Assembly: GCA_025917655.1 (NCBI GenBank)
Contig: CP084620.1
Location: forward strand, 1,860,001 to 1,924,000
DNA length: 64,000 nt
Reading direction: 5' to 3'
Source of the DNA: Chlorella sorokiniana
Taxonomy: Eukaryota > Chlorophyta > Trebouxiophyceae > Chlorellales > Chlorellaceae
This document shows positions 47,187 through 57,421 of this stretch, piece after piece (position 1 is the stretch's first letter; each line of letters starts with the position of its first letter). A program made the position numbers and the translations under genes. Below the pieces are notes generated by a model. It had not been told where the DNA came from, ran no database searches, and saw only the letters and a program-made list of their open reading frames with translations.

Positions 47187-49666
47187 TCACGCGCCGCCGT
47201 CTGATGCGCTGTCTGCTAGTAATGGTGGCGGCTCGACTTCGTCATCTCTCACCGGCTGCTGCGCACAACCAGCCCTCTCCGCTGCCGGTTGCAAGCTGCA
47301 ACCTCTCGCACGATCGCTGCCCCGCTCCCCATGCCCTGCTTCCGCGCCCTCACCCACGCTGGCGCCTCCGCCGCTTGCACCAGCGTTGCTGCTGCCTTCT
47401 GGTGCCGGCGAGCAGGGCTCGCTTGCCCCGCTTCCACTAGCTGCTGCCTCTTCCCTTTGTTGCTGCAGGCTTGAACCAGCAACGGGATCGGCAGCGCTTG
47501 CAGGTTGGGCCACAGTGTCTTCGGTGGAAGGCCCTCCTGCATCTGGTGCTGGCTGTGCTATGGCCCTTTGCCCCAGCCTCAGCAGCCAGAGGATGGCGGG
47601 TTCAACCATACCGTCACAAATCTGCAGCGCGCGCTCAGCCTGCGCGGCGGCGTGGACGAAGCGGGGAATGGAGCAGGCTTCAGGTCCAGCAGGGTGAAGT
47701 CGGGATGAAGCCAGGGCAGCATGATTTGTGCTGCCAAGAAGGGCGCACAATCCCAGCGCAAGCCATTCTCTGTGCCGTGGCGTTCAGGGCACTGGCATCC
47801 GCCGATGAGGGCTGTGGGGCTTGCCTGCTGGCGGTCGAAGCCCATTTCCTGCAGCGTGGCCAGGGCCTGCTCGCTCGCTGCGCTCTGCTGGGGCGCCGTG
47901 CTCCGCCCATACAGGCTCGCCAGCTGAGCCTCGCTGCAGGCGTGGAGGGCAGCAGGAGGGGAGCTGGCATGCAAGGCCGAGTTGCCTAAGCGCCCTCCCC
48001 AGCCTTGGCCACGCAGGCAGCGTGCAGCAGGAAGGGGGCAGCCCGCGCCGCGCCTGAGGGGCTCGGCCGCCGTCGGGTCCTCGGCGTGGCCGACCAGCCA
48101 GTCGAGGGCGGGCTGGAAGCGGTTGCGCCCCCACAGCAGCGCGTTTCGGCACAGCGCGTCGGAGAAGCCCATCTCAGCGAGGGCGGCCAGGGCTGCTGGG
48201 TCGGGCTCGGGCACCTGAGGAGGCGAAGGGCGAGGGCGGGAGCCGCCGGGGTGGCGTGTGACCCAACCGCACGGCTTGGCAACCCCAGCGCAAGCAAACA
48301 CAGGCAGACCCAGCTCTGCCAGGCTGTCACAGCGCCAGCAGGCGCCGAGAATCTATGGATGTGGCGGCCCACCTGCAGCGGTGGCAGCTGGCCCGTGTCC
48401 TCATCCACCTCCTCCTCCTCCTCAGTATCAGCATCATCGTCATCGCTGTCCTCCTCTGTGTACTCTGCCTCCCCCTCATCATCTGAGTGTGTTTCGTAAG
48501 AAGAGTGGAGCGCAGACGCCAAGCTCTCCGCCTCACCCTCCCCATCGTCGTCATCATCATCATCACCCACCGGCCCCTCCATCTCTGCAGACACGCGAGC
48601 ACATGCGATGGGAAGCAGAGCGGGTATTACAGGCGTCGGCGTTGCAGCGAGGAAGCCATCCAAGGGACGCCGCAGAAGGCTGCTTTCCAGAGAAGCCATG
48701 CGACCCCCGCACCTGAAGTGGCGGCCGCACCCTCATGCAGCACCCCCATCAGTGCCCCCTGAGCACCAAACAGTGCCTCCAGCGCAGCAACTGCTGCGGC
48801 TGGTCCGGCGCCTGCCGCGCCACCGCCGCCGTTGTCCATGCTTTCCATCGCCGTCTGAAGCTGCTCCATGTAAGTCCGCACTGACGACGACTCTCCAGAC
48901 AGCATCATCTCGTGCAGCAGCTGCGTCGGCGCATCGCCCAGCCCCGTGCGCTGGTGCCCCGCCACCTGTCGCGCAGCTGCACGCTGCTGCTGCCGCGCAG
49001 CTGCCTCCGCAGCCTCTACACGGCCGGGCCCTCGCTGGGCCAGGTCTTCGCGGATGGCGGCATTGATCTCGCGGAGCAGGGGCCCCTGCGGGGGTGAAGA
49101 GTGGGGAGGCAGGCGGGCAGAAGGAGGCTCACAGTCAGCAATGCTTGTGAGGCCGGGCTGTTTGCCGCCCCCACATTGCTTGCCGCCCCCAATTTGCACG
49201 CAAGGCTTGTGTCGGTCATGCACTCTTCGTCGGCAGCGGGGCTCACCCGGGCGCCCGGTGGCCGGGAGGCGGCGCGGAACGCGGCCTGCCAGCAGGACCA
49301 GCACCGACCCCTCCTCCACCAAGTCCCGCAGCTTGCCGCTGCTGCTGGCCTTCAGCACGTGGCCCCGGTACACCTGTGGCACAAGATCAGCAGCACGAGA
49401 GATTGGCTCTTCAGAGGCAGGCCCTGTGCGCCTCACCGAAGCGACCACTGTTGTCAGCAGAGGGCGCCTGCGGCGACCGCTTGCCGACTGCCGCCTGAAT
49501 GCCGGCTCCAAAGTGCGCTCACCAGCCTGTCACGGTTTTCTAGTGCATCAGAGATGCTGGCCTGGCCCGAGAGCTGTCCCAGAAGCTCGGAAACAGTGCT
49601 TTCACCGTCTGCTTGGACTTCCTGGGGTGCAGGGCCCCCTTCCAAGGATCTGATCAGCAGTCTCAT
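47187..49666 (-). CDS. UBL-UBA protein (UBAC1/KPC2-like)
   Basis: Likely ubiquitin-chain or proteasome adaptor. The ATG at 49666 starts MRLLIRSLEGGPAPQEVQ, a ubiquitin-like beta-hairpin, continued after an intron by VYRGHVLKASSSGKLRDLVE and EGSVLVLLAGR. A helical middle segment (LLREINAAIREDLAQRG; PTQLLHEMMLSGESSS) precedes strongly acidic runs (48370-48590). UBA1 is PDPAALAALAEMGFSDALCR with NRFQPALDWLVGHAEDP (about 48065-48215). UBA2 is SEQALATLQEMGFDRQQ joined to AERALQICDGMVEPAILWLL across an intron at 47640-47824. A Ser/Gly/Glu-rich tail ends at 47187. Order UBL, linker, UBA, UBA resembles UBAC1, the adaptor of the KPC ubiquitin ligase; orthology is inferred, not proven. The UBA2 intron starts with GC, not GT. 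Confidence 0.82.
47640..47824 (-). other. GC-AG intron splitting the second UBA domain
   Basis: On the minus strand, exon ...GACCGCCAGCAG is followed by GCAAGC, and the next exon GCTGAGCGCGCGCTGCAG follows ...GCGCAG. Joining them restores a canonical UBA helix order (MGFDRQQ + AERALQICDG). No GT donor gives the same join. The CAG|GCAAG context is the usual one for GC donors. Confidence 0.65.
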
Positions 49667-49864
49667 GCTACCTCGGCAGCGTTAATGGCTCGGACAGGCA
49701 TACAAGACGGGCAGCAAACTTTGGATGTACTGCCACAGTCGTGTCCTCTGGAGTGCATCGAGTGCAGCGCCCCTTGGCATGTTGGGTCTTCGTTGTTAAT
49801 CCTATAAGGGATCGGCTGTGCCATACAAGGTGATTTCTGACAAGAACGGCTGAACGAGCCCTCC
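49667..49864. promoter_or_regulatory. Short bidirectional promoter interval
   Basis: Only 198 bp separate the start codons of the UBL-UBA gene (minus) and the secreted Fes1/SIL1-like gene (plus), the tightest head-to-head pair in the window. Both 5' UTRs and promoters must fit here or overlap. No TATA box was recognised. Confidence 0.5.
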
Positions 49865-51527
49865 ATGTCGCAGCCCAAGACCCGGTGTCTGGCGTTGCTG
49901 GTGCTCGCCGCAATTTGCATGTTGCCATCACCAACATCAGCTGATCGAGACAGCAACGACAGCAGCCAGCCACAGACCATGACAGCAGCGCCGCTGCCGG
50001 GCGGTGGCACTCAGGACGACCTGCTCAAGTGGGCGCTGGGTGCGTGTGTGCCGCTGCTGCCGTTGCTGCCACATATGCTTGCGTTTGATAGGGCACATTG
50101 ATGAGCATTGCCGGTGTTTTTTACCTTGCTTGCAATCGCTGTGCCGTTGATCGCCCCACGCAGCCCACAGCGACCCCCGAGGCGCTGCGCCAGGCAGCAC
50201 GGGAGGCGCGGCGCGGCGCGGAGGCCGGCAGCCCCGAGTTCCTGGAGCGCCAGCAGCGCGTGCAGCAGCTGGTGGAGGCGATGAGGGGGAGCCGAGCGAG
50301 GCGGAGCTGATGCGGGTGAGCAGCCCTGGCATCCATGAGCCTGCCACGCTCGCTGCATCTTGCAGGCACAGGTGTGAATCTGTGCTGTGCTGCACCACGG
50401 CCCCTCTTCCATGCCCCCCACCCCAACACACATATACAAAACAAAAAGCAAGCAGCAAGAAGCACATCCACGGACATGCGTGCGCAGGAGGCGGTGTCCA
50501 TCCTGAGCGGCTCCGCCTCGCCCCAGCAGCTGAGCGACGCGCTGGATGCGCTGCGCCTGCTGGTGGAGCCCATCGACGCCGCAAACGGTGCGCGGGGCTG
50601 AGCCTGGGGGCTTGCCATGCGGCGGTGGGGAGGGCTGGGGTCGGGAGGTGAACGGCCGCCGACCTTTTTTTTGCGGGGAAAGGTGTGGCCTGACATCCTC
50701 ACCACCGCCGTCCCTCCTCTGCCTGCCGTAGATTTGCAGGGCATGGGCGGCCTGGCCCCAGTTGTGGCACTGTTAGCGGCTGGGCAGCCGCCGGAGGTGC
50801 AGGCGCGGGCGGCCCAGGTGCTGGGCACTGCGGCCAGCAACAACCTGGTGTTCCACTCACAGCTGCTGGGGGACCACCCCGAGGCGCTGGCCCTCCTGCT
50901 CGCCCTGCTGCAAGCCGGCAGCACGCTCAGCGCAACGGCCGAGGCGGCAGAGGCGGGCGCCAAGGCGCTGCATTGCCTGTCGGCGCTGCTGCGCGGTTCC
51001 CCAGCTGCCCGTGCCGCGTTTTACCGCGCCTCCGGGCGCAGGCCCTGCACGCGCTGCTGCATGGCGGCAGCGACGCGCGCCTGCGGCGGCAGGGCCTCGC
51101 CCTGCTGGCTGACCTGATTCACCTGGATCGGCATGAGCAGCAGGCGGAAGAGCAGCAGCCCGCCGCTGGGCTGGACTACCCGGCGGCATTGGCTGCGGCC
51201 CTGGCGCTGCTGGATGAGGGGGCGCAGGCGGCGGGGGAGCAGCGGGACGGCGACCTGCTGGAGAAGGCGCTGCTGGTGGTGGAGGCGCTGCTGGTCAGCC
51301 CCTCCGCGGCGACGGCGGCACGCCAGCTGGCAGAGCGGGGCGGCACCGCCATTCTGGCGCGGTTACAGGCCAGCCTCCGCAGCGAGGCAGGGGCAGGCGA
51401 GGACGGCGAGTATGTGTTGGAGCTGGCGGGGCTGGCGGCGCGTGTGCAGGCTCGGGCGGCGGCTGTGCATGGCGCAAGCAGCGGGGCGGCCAACGGCAAC
51501 GCAGCGCACGACTCCAGCGAGCTGTAA
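49865..51527 (+). CDS. Secreted Fes1/SIL1-like ARM-repeat Hsp70 nucleotide-exchange factor
   Basis: Armadillo-type exchange factor of the Fes1/HspBP1/SIL1 group. The ATG at 49865 gives a classic signal peptide: MSQPKTRCLALLVLAAICML, then PSPTSADRD. Targeting to the ER, with BiP as partner, is inferred. DDLLKWALAHSDP follows after an intron, matching the 'LLKW-hydrophobic-x-HSD' start of Fes1 proteins. Next are EALRQAAREARRG, QRVQQLVEAMR and the capping helices SILSGSASPQQLSDALDALR. ARM repeats are NDLQGMGGLAPVVALLAAGQ, EVQARAAQVLGTAASNN, AKALHCLSALLRGSP and LRRQGLALLADLIHLDRHEQ. The protein ends SSEL at 51527, with no KDEL-type signal. One-base frame breaks lie in runs 50174-50178, 50285-50289 and 51034-51036; adding a base at each restores the family sequence. 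Confidence 0.85.
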
Positions 51528-52630
51528 CCTGCTGTGGACCATGTCCTCAATGGTAGCTTTCTGAAGCTGCACTCCGCGTTGTCTATTAGGGTCCAGGTGC
51601 AACATCAATAGAAGGTTCAGTTGTCACGCTTGGCCGCCCTTCCAGCACAGCATGGCACTAAGCTTGAGCACGAAACCGAGTGTGCAGCAGTTGCTTTATT
51701 TTCCTGTGCCGCGTTTGCAGGGCAAGATGGGCGTTCCCTTGCCTTTCACTTGCTCCGCTCCTGGCTGCTCCGTCGTGGGACAGGAAGGCGGCGTCAGCTT
51801 TTCAGCAGCGGAGTGCTTCACCAAGCACCTTCCAAACGCACCGCAGGTTAGCTACAAAGCGCAGAAGGCGTGCATGATGTTTGGGAGGGGGGCGGCGCGC
51901 TTTGCAACCCTTCATGTTTGCTAAACGTTGAAAGCACATATCTTGACATAACCCCTCTGCCGCACGCCACTCAGCGGCGCGCTGGGTTGCCTTACTGCGC
52001 GCCGTTGCCGAAGAGCATGTGAGTTTGCTGCCTCCCTATTCGCAGCTTTGGGCGTGCTGCCAGCAGCACAAACGTGAGAGCCTGTTGTCCATTCTCCGTG
52101 ATCTGCCGTATCGTCAGAGCAAGCGGGAGCAGGTGACAGCAGCACGGGGAGCGACGGAGCGGGCTACCTAGACTGTTTGCAGCTCCGGCTTGCAGCTCCA
52201 CCCCCCCCCCGGCTGCTCGATTCCAATAAATCCGCGATGCCGCTGCCTTGATGGTTAAGTAACCAGCGCAACTCATGAGACCCACTCCTTTGTTCCTGCC
52301 GAACCCTTGATCTTGGTCAGCACTTCAAACCGTTTGAGCTCTTGTAGCCTGCTCTCGTCACTCCTCTGGCTTCCTTGCTCCCCCGTCCTGACTCGTTCTG
52401 CTGTTGTGCCTTGCTCGCTCGTTATGTTCTGCCATGCATGTTGGATTCTGGCACACCAAACCCGCCTCCAATTTTCACAGCTGACCCCGTTTGCAGCCAG
52501 GAGCCTCTTTTTATTTTGCCTGGCTGCTTTTCTGGATAACTTTCTGGATAACACATACATTCGTTCCCTTGGGCCCTGCTCTTGTGCTTGTGGCCATGGT
52601 CTGCCACATTCTTTCCTTGTGTGCTTGCTG
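51528..52630. other. Long convergent intergenic region
   Basis: About 1.1 kb between the stops of the Fes1-like and ARM genes, lower in GC toward 52300-52620 and with a C-run near 52200. A 90-codon ATG-initiated frame on the plus strand (51652-51924) shows no motif or codon pattern that supports it. Nothing else was recognised. Confidence 0.45.
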
Positions 52631-53791
52631 TCATGTCAGTCTCTCGTTGTCAAAATTCACACTGTGATAGACGGCTCCACCCGCTAGAGCGCCAGCCAGG
52701 GCTTGCGCCAGAGAGCCCATCGTGTTGGCACCGCCTGCCGCCGCGGCCAAGTTGGCCAGCGTGCCAGCAGCGCACACAGCAGCCTGCAAACATGGGCAGG
52801 AGTTGGGCATGATGGCCACCCTGCCCTCATTCCTGTGAGCTACCAACACCCCTGCGCTACGTGCACCCTGTGCCCTGCACCTGCGTATCAGCGCCAGTCA
52901 GCAGGGCTGTTAGGCATGATAGCATGTGAGGATGTCTATGCATTTCGCAGCGTGCAACTGCCTCTCGCGACATGTTGTGCAGAATGCCCGCCGCAGCTGC
53001 TGCCACGCCAGGATGCGGGGAGTACAGCAAACCCACTATTGTAGCTATCCCGTCGTGCTGCCGTATGGCAGCAATGCCGTCAGCGCTGCTGGATACATTC
53101 TGGAGTGCGCCGGCCAGCCGCTGATGCAGCCTGACTTCTATCGAGTCAGCGGGAACTCTTGCCGTGCTGAGAATTTCCAAGATGCGCAGCAGCTTGACTG
53201 CCCCCCTTTGACCACAGCGGCCCTCGCGTCTGGCTGGAACGACAGCGTCTGCAGCGCTCCTGCAGCGTTTGCCTGGGCCTCCTTGCCGCTTCCCTCATCG
53301 CTGAGCAGCTGCAGCAGACTCTGCACTCCTCCAACCCTTGTCAAAGCTGTGCAGTTTGCTGGCTCGTAGCACAGGTTGCCGAGTGTATTTGCAGCCTCGC
53401 TCACAAGTGCCGCCTTCAGGTATTGTCGCTGCTGCTGATGCTTGCTTTCATCTGCCGCAGGCTGATTTGAGCCCTCCAGCAGAGGGGTCAGCACTTCCAG
53501 AACACGCTGTGAGCAGCGCTGCCGCACATCTTGCCGCCTGGAAGCGATCTTGAGTGTCTTCAGCACCAGCAAGCGGACAGGCAGTGAGGAATTCGCCACA
53601 TCTTGACGCTCTAACAGAGCTGCCAGCGGGTCCAACCTGTCCAAGCCGGCCGTATCAATATCGGGCAAGGTGCGGGAGTCCTCGTTTCGCTCCACAAACC
53701 GCGCCAACAGGGAGTGCAACAGGTCAACCTGGTCGGCAGTAGCGGGCTCTCCCACCGCCACTATCGCAGCATGCACCTGCTGCCAGGACAT
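52631..53791 (-). CDS. Armadillo-repeat protein of unknown role
   Basis: The ATG at 53791 gives MSWQQVHAAIVAVGEPATAD. The frame stays open upstream to about 54115, but without motifs and across the region where a promoter is expected, so 53791 is preferred. ARM repeats are visible: VLVLKTLKIASR-like helices near 53560, AALVSEAANTLGNLCYEPAN, VQSLLQLLSDEGSGKEAQA, NAAGALQTLSFQPDARAAV, then LHQRLAGALQNVSSSADGI, IVGLLYSPHPGVAAAAAGIL and AVCAAGTLANLAAAAGG. The stop is at 52631. Length is about 370 residues with one or two introns. Helix spacing is ARM-like rather than HEAT-like, but no subfamily signature is visible, so partners are unknown. The two halves join only if one base is added to the C-run 53201-53206 (KGG to AVKLLRILEIL). 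Confidence 0.78.
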
Positions 53792-54147
53792 GGAGCCCTC
53801 TGGTCGTGCAATTGAGGGCCTCAGGCTACCCTGCAGGAGGCGGCGGGGCGGCCAACAGTGCCGTGCATAAGCGTTGACCGATGATCTAAGCGCTCTGTCG
53901 GGTTTATGGTCTGTCGAATCGCGAATAAATGTCATAGATAAGTGCCGGAGCTTGATTTCCGTCAGGCGCCTGCTCAGGAGGCTCCACGTGCACGGCCCCC
54001 CAGTTCTGCATGCCTTGCTGTGGTGCACGTTACCTAGCCATTCAAGGATGTTTTGACAGCTGAGCGCGCGACTGCTGCTTCCACCTATAAGCACATCGCA
54101 ACAGCTTTGTAGCACACCGGGGCGTGCCAGAGTGCTGTTGCGCTGAA
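53792..54147. promoter_or_regulatory. Divergent upstream region of the ARM and DCAF15-like genes
   Basis: About 355 bp between head-to-head starts, with moderately AT-rich stretches around 53880-53950. No specific element is identified. Confidence 0.4.
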
Positions 54148-56423
54148 ATGGTAGGGCAGCGTTCTGATGGGGCGCGGCAACAGCTGTCTCTGCCGCACAG
54201 ACTGCGCCAGCTGCAGCTGGAGGGCAGTTTTGCAGGGCCGCTCTTTGCCGCGGTGCCGCCTAGTGGGCAGGTGCCAATTGAAGCCGTTTTGGATGAGGTG
54301 TGCGACATGAAAAGTGAGTTTGCTATGTGAAAATGCTTCCTGACTGAACAGTCCTGTGCCATGCCATGTGCCAGTCATGCCGCCTCAGCAATGCACTTGT
54401 CGTCCTCTGCTCTTGCTGGCTTTCAAATCCCTTGCCCTTCCGATCAGGCACAATCCTGCTGGGCTTCACCCGGGACGGAGGCCACCTGGTTTCGTACACA
54501 TCGCAGCCAGTGGCCGCCGCCGATGGGCAGGAGGGCTACTCGCTTCAGCTGTGGCGCTTCCATCCCGGCGAGCGCTGCCGCCGGCTGTGGAGCGTGCCCC
54601 TCTTCAGGTGAGCGCGTCACGGCATGCCCAGTTGCAGATGCGGCGGCCTGCCAGGCCTTGTTCTGGTCACCTATGCACCCGCCAGTCACCTGCCGCAGGA
54701 CACAGTCTTACCTGGACTCTTTGGCGGACGAGGAGGACTTCATGGCGGCAGACGACATGCTGCTGACGGTGGCCGAGACGCTCGATGGCAGCCTGCTGGG
54801 TGAGCCTGCTGTCGTGGCGGAGCGGTAAGAATTGATTAGCTCAGCATTTACGTAGCTCAGCCGCTGTGCAGGCCATGCTACCAGCTGGCCAAGTTTTGGC
54901 TGGTTGCGGGTGCTGCAGTGGTGCATGGGCGGTCAGCAGACCCTCTGACGCCGCCAACCGCGACTGCCAGCTTGTCAACCACCTCACCCTCGTCCCGGGG
55001 CCCCTGCATGCGGGAGCCGCGCAGCTGCAGGTGAGGGGCACAGCCGCGGTGCCCCATCTCCTCCCTTGTCGCCACACCCCTTGTGCTGTGCTGGCCAACA
55101 GCGGCCGCTTGGCTCGCTGTCTGCACGCAGGTGGCCCACCTCGAGTACCACACCATCTACCCCCACACGCCTTTCAGCCCCTACCTCTTCGTGACCCAGC
55201 TGGACAGCGACGGAAGCGACAGCAGCCGCGTGGCCATTGCGCTGTACGGCGGGGACGCCGTCCGATATGTGCATGCCAGGGTTGCGCGGCAGCCTGCGCA
55301 GGCTGCACCACAAGAGGGACCGCCTTCCCTGCCCCCCAGTGAAGCTACGGATGACGAGATGGACAGCAGCACCAGCATGTTTCCAGAACCAGACCTGTCA
55401 CGCAGCACCACCCCAGGGCTGGCGGCCGTGCAGGGCACTGCACCACAGTCGCCCGCCTCCAGCCAGCAAACAGGCGGGCAGCAGCAGCACCCCACTCCCG
55501 CTCGCAGCAGCAGGCAGACAGCGGCTCGAGCCAGCGCATCGCCGAGGGGCTCGCCTTGGCCGCACCAAAGGCGGCGGCAGCGGCACCTGCAGCCGCAGCC
55601 GGCTCCAGGCAGCAGCGCCATGCATTGTGATGTGGAGGCGAGCAGCAGCCATGTGTGGTGTGGAGTGCCAGGCAGGGGCAGTTGGCCAGTGGCCAAGTCA
55701 GCCATGAGCAGCATGTGCCATGGGATGGCAGCCGTGACTGTCGCCCAAGCGCCGCACCAGCTCGATGTGGAGGCAAGCATTTGTGAGGCTCTGAAACAGC
55801 AGCGGGTGCCGCCGGCAGCGCTGGTGGACTACGCGGCGGCCCCGGTGCTGGCATGCTGCTGGGCCGAGCGCGACGGCCTGCTGCTGCTGGCAGTGCTGCG
55901 CCTGGCGCGGCAAGCGGTGGAGGACGCGTTGCACGAGCAGCAGCCATGCCACCCTGCAAGCCAACCGCAGCATCGGTCAGCGTGCGTGCTGCTGCATGCC
56001 GCAGCTGACACGGGAGCGGGGGCTGTGGTGGAGTGGCTTGAGCCGCCCTATCCCTGGCACCACGACCTGTCCGCTTTCCTGGTGCAGCAGACAGCTTTTG
56101 CAGGTGGGCACCGTTGCCACGCAGGCTGCTTGATGGGCAACATGCTGCTCTGGACACTCTACAAGTGGCCGGCCAACAAACTCCCTTAGTGTGATTTGCT
56201 GTGGACAATTCTGTACGCTTGCAGGTGTGGCGTTTGAGAAGGCTCCGGCCTTTTTGCCGACTTCATGCGCAGCCGCTACTCGCTGCCTCCGCCGCGACAT
56301 CAACTGCCGCTCATCCTCACAAACCGCACCGTCCTGGGGAGTGGCCATAGCTTGCAGCACATTGTGCATACCTGGATGCCCCTGGCGATACTTGGCTATC
56401 GCAACTGCCCCACCAGTGCATGA
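54148..56423 (+). CDS. DCAF15: DCAF15-like CUL4-DDB1 substrate-receptor candidate
   Basis: The start is the ATG at 54148 (MVGQRSDGARQ), followed by LPHRLRQLQLEGSFAG. After an intron comes TILLGFTRDGGHLVSYTS and LQLWRFHPGERCRRLW. This matches the N-terminal propeller segment of DCAF15, where a hydrophobic-LGF-x-x-x-G-x-x-(V/L)-x-SYT motif is typical and is also loosely shared with DET1. A later exon gives HLEYHTIYPHTPFSPYLF, aligning with the DCAF15 'Y-x-x-x-YPxxxFxP' block, then a long Ser/Pro/Gln-rich linker (about 55290-55640). The C-terminal part has EASICEALKQQRV, the tail after FLVQQTAFAG, and FADFMRSRYSLPPPRHQLPL to the stop 56423. That tail is in frame only if a T is added to TTTTT at 56251-56255. 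In animals DCAF15 recruits substrates to CUL4-DDB1; an algal function is inferred. DET1 is the main alternative. Confidence 0.68.
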
Positions 56424-56573
56424 CAGACTGTGGGCAAGCTGAGGCAGCAGCGTCCTGAGATGACGGCATCCGGCACAGCGCCTCAGCACAGCAGGTGGAT
56501 GTAAAGGCCCAATGAGCGTTCGCAGGTGCTGTTTGTTTCTTGTAAACTCTGCATCCGCCCCAAATCGATCGAA
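56424..56573. promoter_or_regulatory. Short same-strand interval before the NEET gene
   Basis: 150 bp between the DCAF15-like stop and the NEET ATG. It must carry a terminator/polyadenylation region and the NEET promoter. No element was recognised. Confidence 0.35.
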
Positions 56574-57421
56574 ATGTTGTGCACCGCCCGCCCCTCTGCC
56601 CTCTTCACGGCTCCCAAGTCGGGCAGCCGGCTGGTGGCTCGCCGCTCTTTGGTGGTTCGCGGTGAGTGAACGTGGAAAACAATGTGACGTTGTTACAGCC
56701 GTTACCAGTGGCTCGAACTGCAGAGTGTCCAAGTTAGGGCTCCTTGCTCAGCAGCCTCACCGTGCCCTTGTGCAGCCTCCGAGGGTTCCATCAACCCCAG
56801 CATCAAGAGTAAGGACAATGTGCTGGGGAGTTTGTGCTGTTGCGGTTCGGAATGGCAGAAGTGATGGTCGCCCGGCAGTGCTCTTGCCAGCCTCAGTGGC
56901 GGCACATTTACTTATCAAGCGGCCACGTTCCGTTTATGTGGGTATTGACATTTTCAGTTTGACACTGCGATTTCCTTCTCCTGTGTAGAGGACATTGAGA
57001 AGGTGGTGGACACGGTTGAGGTGCCCACAGATCTGGACGGCAAGCCCCAGGCGGCCTACTGCCGCTGCTGGCGCTCCGCCAAGTTCCGCTGTGCGACGTG
57101 AGTGCTGCTGCGCACCGCAGGGCAGAAGCATGCGGCTTGCCACGTGCTGGCTCAGTTACAGCTCGGTAGTAGGCGGACAGCTGCAGGGCAGGCACACCAG
57201 TTGGGCCCTGCTGCGTCCCTGCATATCAGAGTGCCCCAACCCAACCTTCTGCAGGGCGGCCATGTGAAGCACAACAAAGAAACTGGGGATAACGTTGGTG
57301 CGTTGAATGTGTGCTGCCACCGCATTTCTGCATGCTTTTCTATGCGCATCTGTTGCTGACAAACCACATTGCTGGTCACAATCTCCATGCAGGCCCCCTG
57401 CTGGTGAAGGCTGCCAAGTGA
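56574..57421 (+). CDS. NEET (CDGSH-type) 2Fe-2S protein, organelle-targeted
   Basis: Plant-type NEET protein (AtNEET family) carrying a 2Fe-2S cluster on a 3Cys-1His site; roles are in iron-sulfur and redox balance in plastid and mitochondrion. Exons are 56574-56661, 56776-56808, 56989-57097, 57255-57297 and 57393-57421, all GT-AG. The N-terminus MLCTARPSALFTAPKSGSRL and the Arg-rich segment after it fit a transit peptide, followed by ASEGSINPSIK, conserved in plant NEETs. The cluster region is AAYCRCWRSAKF, then P-L-C-D-G-G-H once one C is added to the CC at 57086-57087, then VKHNKETGDNVG and PLLVKAAK. Without that base the ligand Cys and Asp are lost. The signature reads CDGGH where CDG(S/A/T)H is usual. 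Total is about 100 residues, normal for the family. Confidence 0.9.

Noticed and set aside
51652-51924. A 90-codon plus-strand frame with several Cys
   Set aside because: The Cys and His spacing fits no zinc finger, and it sits in a 3' intergenic region without splice or family support.
53792-54115. N-terminal extension of the ARM protein up to 54115
   Set aside because: No ARM helices in the extension, and it would fill almost the whole gap to the divergent DCAF15-like start.
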